Origin: an uncultured Lachnobacterium sp. | Lineage (GTDB): Bacteria > Bacillota > Clostridia > Lachnospirales > Lachnospiraceae | Reading direction: 5' to 3' | Assembly (NCBI GenBank): GCA_945971355.1 | Contig: CAMFPD010000121.1 | Span: 1-6,776 of the forward strand | Length of the DNA: 6,776 nt | Part shown: positions 1-4,188 of the stretch, in pieces | How positions within the stretch are numbered: the stretch's first letter is position 1 | How the letters are laid out: each line of letters begins with the position of its first letter | Program-made: the position numbers and the translations under genes | The notes under the pieces: model-generated | The model's input: only the letters and a program-made list of their open reading frames with translations | Database searches by the model: none | Told to the model about the DNA's origin: nothing

Positions 1-1266
1 GTTGATGGTAGCATTCTCGTTTTCCTTCATAGGGATGACGAGACATTTTTCCCCGTTGATAATCTGGGATTTGATCTGTGCAGCCTTCTCAGGCTTTACA
101 CGGAGGACAACATCGTAGGTTTTGGTCTCGGCAATGTAATTGTCGATTTCCTCCTGTTTCTCAAGAAGCTGGGTAGTACGCTCCTCAAGCTCGGAATTTT
201 TCTCGTTGAGCTGGAGAGTGAGGACACCAACCTGATCCTCGAGAGCCAGCTTTTCCACGCGAAGCTCATTGGCAACGAGAGCCTTGCTGTCGATGACATT
301 CTCAGCCATAGGAAGTTTTTCACCGAAGGCTTCATCAATAGATTTCTCAATTCTGTTGATTTTTTCCTCAGATACATTACTGTCATTTAAAACCTTGGTC
401 ATGACATCCTTATCAAGAATAAAAGGATCCTCCTCTGTGTCGTGACATTCCGCGTATTCGTCGGCAAGATCACTTAAGTTCTGCTGAATATCTAACATAA
501 CGTCATCTGTGTTTTCGTCCTCCGCACCAAGCACGTTTCTGACGATAGAATGGAAAGCCATCTTCTGTTCTGTAGCAGTGCGCTCAACACCGCAGCCAAG
601 TCCGTTTGTCATAAACTCAGAATGAGGCTCCTTAGTGTTCTTTGTATAGAAAAGAGTTGAATGAATGTCAGTGCTTCTATCATTAAATGCAGGGAAAAGA
701 AAGCCTGTATCAGGGGCTCCTACTACCCAGTCACGAATACGAGGTCCAATGCGTTTTTCTGATTCCAGATATCCAAGACCCGGCTTAGAAAGAGAAACTG
801 GACAGATTGCGCACATAAGGTATTTGTACACTTCCTCAGACTCGTCAAGATTGTTGTTATCGTTTGTACGGGTCATGACATCATAGCTGTCCATAAACAA
901 TAAAATGAGATAGTTTCCTGGCTCGTCGTATGTATCAATTACCAAATCGTAGTATGTATCAAGAAGTGTTTCGTCCTCCAAATCAGTATCGCGAAGAGCC
1001 ATAAGAATCTGCTGGCGTCCTCCCACCTGCTCTTCCTCAATTGGGAAAGAGAGATTGAGGAGATTGTTTCCAAGTGTTCCTGACAGGACTTTGTTAGCAA
1101 TTTCAAGATATTTGTAATACTCTTCTTCCTCAAGTGTCAAAAATTTGCCACCGAATTTACATATTTTTTCACGATTACAGTCTACATAACATCCCACAAG
1201 GCGGGTGAAGGTAGCCTGATCTTTCTTAAATCTTTTCTTTAGTTCAAGTACTTCTTTTTTATTCAT
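1..1266 (-). CDS. DUF4317-family protein, function unknown (C-terminus cut off by window edge)
   Basis: An uninterrupted minus-strand reading frame runs from an ATG at 1266-1264 to the left edge (422 codons, no stop), so the C-terminus lies outside. The start is supported by a GGGAGG ribosome binding site six bases upstream. The N-terminus (MNKKEVLELKKRFKKD) and the conserved stretches SGTLGNN (62-68), GGRQQILMALR (82-92), GNYLILLF (117-124), DESEEVYKYLMCAICPV (141-157), DWVVGAPDTGFLFPAF (179-194) and DRSTDIHSTLFYTKN (196-210) match my memory of the DUF4317 family of Lachnospiraceae and other Clostridia. Residues about 328-380 are rich in Glu, Lys, Leu and Gln with heptad-like spacing and probably form a coiled coil. 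No signal peptide or membrane segment is visible, so it is probably cytoplasmic. No catalytic motif is evident. It is transcribed away from the GTPase gene. Family assignment is fairly secure; the biological role is unknown. Confidence 0.85.
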   Translation of the reverse strand, partial: MNKKEVLELKKRFKKDQATFTRLVGCYVDCNREKICKFGGKFLTLEEEEYYKYLEIANKVLSGTLGNNLLNLSFPIEEEQVGGRQQILMALRDTDLEDETLLDTYYDLVIDTYDEPGNYLILLFMDSYDVMTRTNDNNNLDESEEVYKYLMCAICPVSLSKPGLGYLESEKRIGPRIRDWVVGAPDTGFLFPAFNDRSTDIHSTLFYTKNTKEPHSEFMTNGLGCGVERTATEQKMAFHSIVRNVLGAEDENTDDVMLDIQQNLSDLADEYAECHDTEEDPFILDKDVMTKVLNDSNVSEEKINRIEKSIDEAFGEKLPMAENVIDSKALVANELRVEKLALEDQVGVLTLQLNEKNSELEERTTQLLEKQEEIDNYIAETKTYDVVLRVKPEKAAQIKSQIINGEKCLVIPMKENENATIN

Positions 1267-1272
1267 TTGTTT

Positions 1273-1278
1273 CCTCCC
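1273..1278 (-). promoter_or_regulatory. Ribosome binding site of the DUF4317 gene
   Basis: On the minus strand this reads GGGAGG, a near-perfect anti-16S match, with a six-base spacer before the ATG at 1266. It fixes the start of the DUF4317 reading frame. Confidence 0.85.
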
Positions 1279-1284
1279 GAAAAT

Positions 1285-1302
1285 GGAAATGCTGGCATTT
1301 CC
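1285..1302. repeat. Compact inverted repeat in the leader of the DUF4317 gene
   Basis: GGAAATGC at 1285-1292 and GCATTTCC at 1295-1302 are perfect 8-base complements separated by TG. A second, wider pair (AAAATGG at 1280-1286 and CCATTTT at 1307-1313) partly overlaps it. The dyad lies between the candidate minus-strand -10 box and the ribosome binding site, so it would fall in the 5' untranslated leader. It could be an RNA hairpin or a binding site for a dimeric regulator. There is no following T-run in either direction to make it a clear terminator. Confidence 0.5.
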
Positions 1303-1313
1303 GCTGCCATTTT

Positions 1314-1319
1314 ATTATA
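1314..1319 (-). promoter_or_regulatory. Candidate -10 box of the DUF4317 promoter
   Basis: The minus strand reads TATAAT, a perfect sigma-A -10 hexamer, about 48 bases upstream of the ATG, which predicts a leader of roughly 40 bases. No good -35 hexamer sits at 16-18 bases; TAGCAT at 17 bases and TTGTAG at 20 bases are both weak. The call therefore rests on the -10 box and its position. Confidence 0.5.
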
Positions 1320-1346
1320 TTGCATGGGGAAAAAATATGCTACAAT
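1320..1346 (+). promoter_or_regulatory. Candidate extended -10 promoter for the GTPase-copA transcript
   Basis: TGCTACAAT at 1338-1346 fits an extended -10 element (TGN plus TACAAT). A partial -35 element, TTGCAT, lies at 1320-1325 with a short 15-base spacer; an extended -10 reduces the need for a strong -35. Transcription would begin near 1353, giving a leader of about 36 bases before the TTG start. The element abuts the minus-strand -10 box, so the two promoters are back to back and may compete. I see no CopY-type (TACANNTGTA) or CsoR-like dyad here. Confidence 0.5.
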
Positions 1347-1375
1347 AAATTAAATATGTGGATAAATACAGACGT

Positions 1376-1380
1376 GGAGG
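1376..1380 (+). promoter_or_regulatory. Ribosome binding site that decides the TTG start of the GTPase
   Basis: GGAGG lies eight bases before TTG 1389-1391. The upstream in-frame alternatives are worse. TTG 1320 overlaps the putative promoter. ATG 1356 has no Shine-Dalgarno sequence and would be almost leaderless. GTG 1374 overlaps the GGAGG itself. Confidence 0.75.
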
Positions 1381-1388
1381 TTTATGCG

Positions 1389-4187
1389 TTGGTAATTGGA
1401 ATTGTAGCTCATGTAGATGCGGGAAAAACTACGCTCTCAGAGGCATTATTATATAAAACAGGACAGATTAGAAATCTAGGACGAGTGGATCATCAGGATG
1501 CATATCTGGATAATGATGAGCAGGAAAGAGAGAGAGGAATCACTATCTTTTCCAAGCAGGCGAGAATTGAAACGGAAAATTTAAATATTACCCTTCTAGA
1601 TACACCGGGACATGTGGATTTTTCGGCAGAAATGGAGAGAACTCTACAGGTGCTTGACTATGCGCTGCTTGTAATCAGTGGTACTGATGGGGTGCAGGGA
1701 CATACCAGAACCCTTTGGAGATTGCTGCGCCATTATAATATCCCAACGTTTATTTTCGTGAACAAGATGGATATGGATGGAACTGATGAAGATAAGATTC
1801 TTCAGGAATTAAGAACTGAGTTAAATGATGGATGCTGTAAGCTGCTAGCTGATTGCGGGAGTGGAATAGGTAGGCCGGCAGATGAATTAGCAGCTACATT
1901 AATATCAAAGGGGGCAGGTAAAGGAGAAGACTTCATATTTGACGATGAGATTTGCGAAGAGCTTTCTATGTGCGACGAAGAGCTGTTAAATGAATACATG
2001 GACAGTGGAGCTCTAAGGAAGTCATCTATCCAGAGGGCAATATGTGAGAGGAAGGTGTTTCCATGCTTTTTCGGTTCTGCTCTTAAGCTTAGCGGAGTGG
2101 AGGAGCTTTTAGATGGTATAAAAGAGTATGCAGTGGAAAAATCATATCCTTCTGAATTTGCCGCAAGAGTTTACAAAATAGGAAGAGATGACAGGGGAAC
2201 CAGGCTTACCTATATGAAAATACTGGGTGGAGGTATAGCTGTCAGAGAAAAACTTGAGTACAACAATCTGGTGGAGAAGGTGGATCAGATTAGAAAGTAT
2301 TCAGGTGAGAAGTTTGCAACCTGTGATAGTGCTAAGGCTGGTGAGATTGTTACAGTAACAGGGCTTACAGGAACCTATCCGGGACAGGCTTTTGGAAATC
2401 TGGAGGAGGATAATATGGCAATCCTTGAGCCAGTTTTAAATTACCAGCTTATTTTACCGAAGGAAATCAATCCGGCAGAATTTTTGAAAAATATGAAGCT
2501 GTTGGAGGAGGAAGATCCTTCTCTGTATGTAGTGTGGAACGAAGAACACAGGGAAATCCACATTCAGCTTATGGGGCAGGTACAGATGGAGGTTTTAACC
2601 AGACTGATTAAGGATAGATTTGGTGTGGTTGTAACCTTTGGTCCTGGAAGTATCGTATACAAGGAGACTGTTGCGAAGCCTGTTGAAGGAGTCGGTCACT
2701 TTGAGCCGCTTCGTCATTATGCAGAGGTACATCTGTTGATTGAACCTCAAGAAAAGGGCAGTGGAGTTACGGTAAGCTCAGTTTGCAGTGAGGATATATT
2801 AGATAAAAACTGGCAGAGACTTATTGCCACTCATATTGAGGAACGAGAGCACAAGGGTGTTTTGACAGGCAGCGCTCTTACGGATGTGAAGATTACTATT
2901 CTCACAGGACAAGCCCACATAAAGCATACAGAGGGTGGAGATTTTAGACAGGCCACATACAGAGCAATCAGAAATGGTTTAAAAAGAGGAGAATGTATTT
3001 TATTAGAGCCATATTATGATTTTGTACTTGAAATCCCAATGGAACATGTGGGACGTGCTCTCACTGATTTGGAGCAGAGATATGGAAAAGTGGATGCACC
3101 GGAATTTTACACAGTGGGAAGTCGTGACATGGCAAGAATTAAGGGGGCAGCTCCTGTTTCAACAATGCAGGATTATGTGAGTGAGGTGTTTGCATATTCA
3201 CAGGGACTGGGAAATCTAACCTTGGATTTGTCTGGTTATGATGAGTGCCATAATCCTGAGGAGGTAATAGCTGAGCGAGGTTACGATAGTGAGATGGATT
3301 ACAAAAATCCAACAGGCTCAGTATTTTGCGCCCATGGTTCTGGATTTATTGTGAATTGGGATGAAGTAGAGAACTATATGCATTTGCCTTATGTATACAC
3401 AGGGGATGCATCAGAGACAATACTTAGAGAAAATTCCAAGGCATTTAGTGCAAAGGATGCAGACAGTCTTGCTGGAGTAACCAGAAGAACCAGCTGGTCA
3501 AAGGATGTTGCAGGGATGACTTCTGTGGAGCTTGACGCAGAGCTTGCGGATGTGTATGCAAGGGAATTTGGTATGAGTAAAAATGATATGGAGGAGCAGG
3601 AGAGGAAGAAGTGGAGGAGTGCTTCTAAGCAATATGAAGGACTGTCAGGAAAGCCACGTACTGTGAAGCATGACAAGCACGGCAATCCAATTTATCCTGC
3701 AAAAGGACCACAGGAGGAGTATCTCATAGTTGATGGATACAATATTATTTTTGCATGGGAGGATTTGAATTCTTTGTCAAAAATAAATATTGATTCTGCC
3801 AGAGACGCACTGAAGGATATTTTGGCGAACTATCAGGGATACAGGGGATGCAGGCTTATTCTGGTGTTTGATGCATACAAGGTTAAGGGAAACGCAGGAA
3901 AGCACGAAAACTTCAATGGAATTGATGTTTTTTACACAAAACAGGATGAGACGGCGGACGCATTCATTGAGAGAACTGTCCATGATATAAGAGATAAATA
4001 CAAGGTTACAGTTGCTACAAATGATGCGTTAGAACAACAGACTGTACTTAGTCTTGGCGCCCTCCGCATGTCGGCACGGGAACTTAAGGATGCAATTGAA
4101 AGAACAAGTCACGAAGGACTTGAGGGATATAAGACATCTATAAAGGGTAAGCTAGAAAATAGAAGTAAAATATGTGAAAGGAAATGA
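1389..4187 (+). CDS. EF-G/Tet(M)-like ribosomal GTPase fused to a C-terminal Rae1/YacP-like NYN nuclease domain
   Basis: This is a predicted cytoplasmic 932-residue translational GTPase. From the TTG start the protein begins MVIGIVAHVDAGKTTLSEAL, as Tet(M)-type proteins do. G motifs are intact: AHVDAGKT (7-14), RERGITI (47-53), DTPGH (71-75), NKMD (125-128) and SAL (230-232). EF-G-like domains II-V follow to about residue 617. Tet(M) is about 640 residues; this protein is roughly 290 longer. The excess comprises a conserved extension with C620, H621, C647 and H649, a charged, probably helical linker (about 712-765), and an NYN/PIN-like domain (about 778-927). That domain has IVDGYN (D782), VFDA (D828), ETAD (854-857) and ATND (D879), matching B. 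subtilis Rae1 motif by motif. The domain IV loop corresponding to Tet(M) YSPVSTPADFR reads HIKHTEGGDFR here, so tetracycline resistance should not be assumed. copA follows after one base. The GTPase and NYN assignments are strong; the joint function (ribosome rescue or A-site mRNA cleavage) is inference. Confidence 0.9.
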   Translation: MVIGIVAHVDAGKTTLSEALLYKTGQIRNLGRVDHQDAYLDNDEQERERGITIFSKQARIETENLNITLLDTPGHVDFSAEMERTLQVLDYALLVISGTDGVQGHTRTLWRLLRHYNIPTFIFVNKMDMDGTDEDKILQELRTELNDGCCKLLADCGSGIGRPADELAATLISKGAGKGEDFIFDDEICEELSMCDEELLNEYMDSGALRKSSIQRAICERKVFPCFFGSALKLSGVEELLDGIKEYAVEKSYPSEFAARVYKIGRDDRGTRLTYMKILGGGIAVREKLEYNNLVEKVDQIRKYSGEKFATCDSAKAGEIVTVTGLTGTYPGQAFGNLEEDNMAILEPVLNYQLILPKEINPAEFLKNMKLLEEEDPSLYVVWNEEHREIHIQLMGQVQMEVLTRLIKDRFGVVVTFGPGSIVYKETVAKPVEGVGHFEPLRHYAEVHLLIEPQEKGSGVTVSSVCSEDILDKNWQRLIATHIEEREHKGVLTGSALTDVKITILTGQAHIKHTEGGDFRQATYRAIRNGLKRGECILLEPYYDFVLEIPMEHVGRALTDLEQRYGKVDAPEFYTVGSRDMARIKGAAPVSTMQDYVSEVFAYSQGLGNLTLDLSGYDECHNPEEVIAERGYDSEMDYKNPTGSVFCAHGSGFIVNWDEVENYMHLPYVYTGDASETILRENSKAFSAKDADSLAGVTRRTSWSKDVAGMTSVELDAELADVYAREFGMSKNDMEEQERKKWRSASKQYEGLSGKPRTVKHDKHGNPIYPAKGPQEEYLIVDGYNIIFAWEDLNSLSKINIDSARDALKDILANYQGYRGCRLILVFDAYKVKGNAGKHENFNGIDVFYTKQDETADAFIERTVHDIRDKYKVTVATNDALEQQTVLSLGALRMSARELKDAIERTSHEGLEGYKTSIKGKLENRSKICERK
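3720..4169 (+). other. NYN (Rae1/YacP-like) domain within the GTPase gene
   Basis: About 150 residues at the C-terminus of the GTPase form a complete NYN domain of the Rae1/YacP family. The order of motifs is DGYN with D782, SARDALKDILANYQGYRG, VFDAYKVKG with D828, FYTKQDETADAFIER, VATND with D879, and GALRMSARELKDAI. B. subtilis Rae1, a stand-alone protein of about 170 residues, is known to cleave mRNA in the ribosomal A site, and its DGYN and VFDA aspartates are required. Both are present here, together with the ETAD and ND acidic residues, so the domain looks catalytically competent. It lies in the same frame as the GTPase with no stop or frameshift between, so it is a true fusion in this sequence. 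Confidence 0.88.
4179..4182 (+). promoter_or_regulatory. Ribosome binding site of copA inside the end of the GTPase gene
   Basis: AGGA (within GAAAGGA) lies six bases before the ATG at 4189, inside the last codons of the GTPase gene. The stop TGA (4185-4187) and the ATG are separated by a single base. A ribosome finishing the GTPase would land on this site, which suggests translational coupling. Confidence 0.65.
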
Positions 4188-4188
4188 A

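Noticed and set aside
665..886. Plus-strand open frame of 73 codons
   Set aside because: It lies wholly opposite the DUF4317 gene and has no ribosome binding site or recognisable protein. It is a shadow frame.
1285..1302. Intrinsic terminator between the divergent genes
   Set aside because: The genes are transcribed away from each other from this region, and the dyad has no adjacent U-tract in either direction.
1320..1388. In-frame upstream starts (TTG 1320, ATG 1356) that would lengthen the GTPase to 955 or 943 residues
   Set aside because: The extra residues do not resemble the N-terminus of this GTPase class. They overlap the candidate promoter and predicted transcription start, and only TTG 1389 has a well-spaced GGAGG.
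1320..1388. Copper-responsive operator (CopY or CsoR type) upstream of the operon
   Set aside because: No TACANNTGTA box and no G/C-rich CsoR-like dyad was found between 1267 and 1388 or in the bases just before copA.
1389..3300. A classical tet(M)/tet(O)/tet(W) tetracycline resistance gene
   Set aside because: The overall fold matches, but the domain IV tip loop is replaced and the protein carries about 290 additional residues including a nuclease domain. Resistance cannot be claimed from the sequence.
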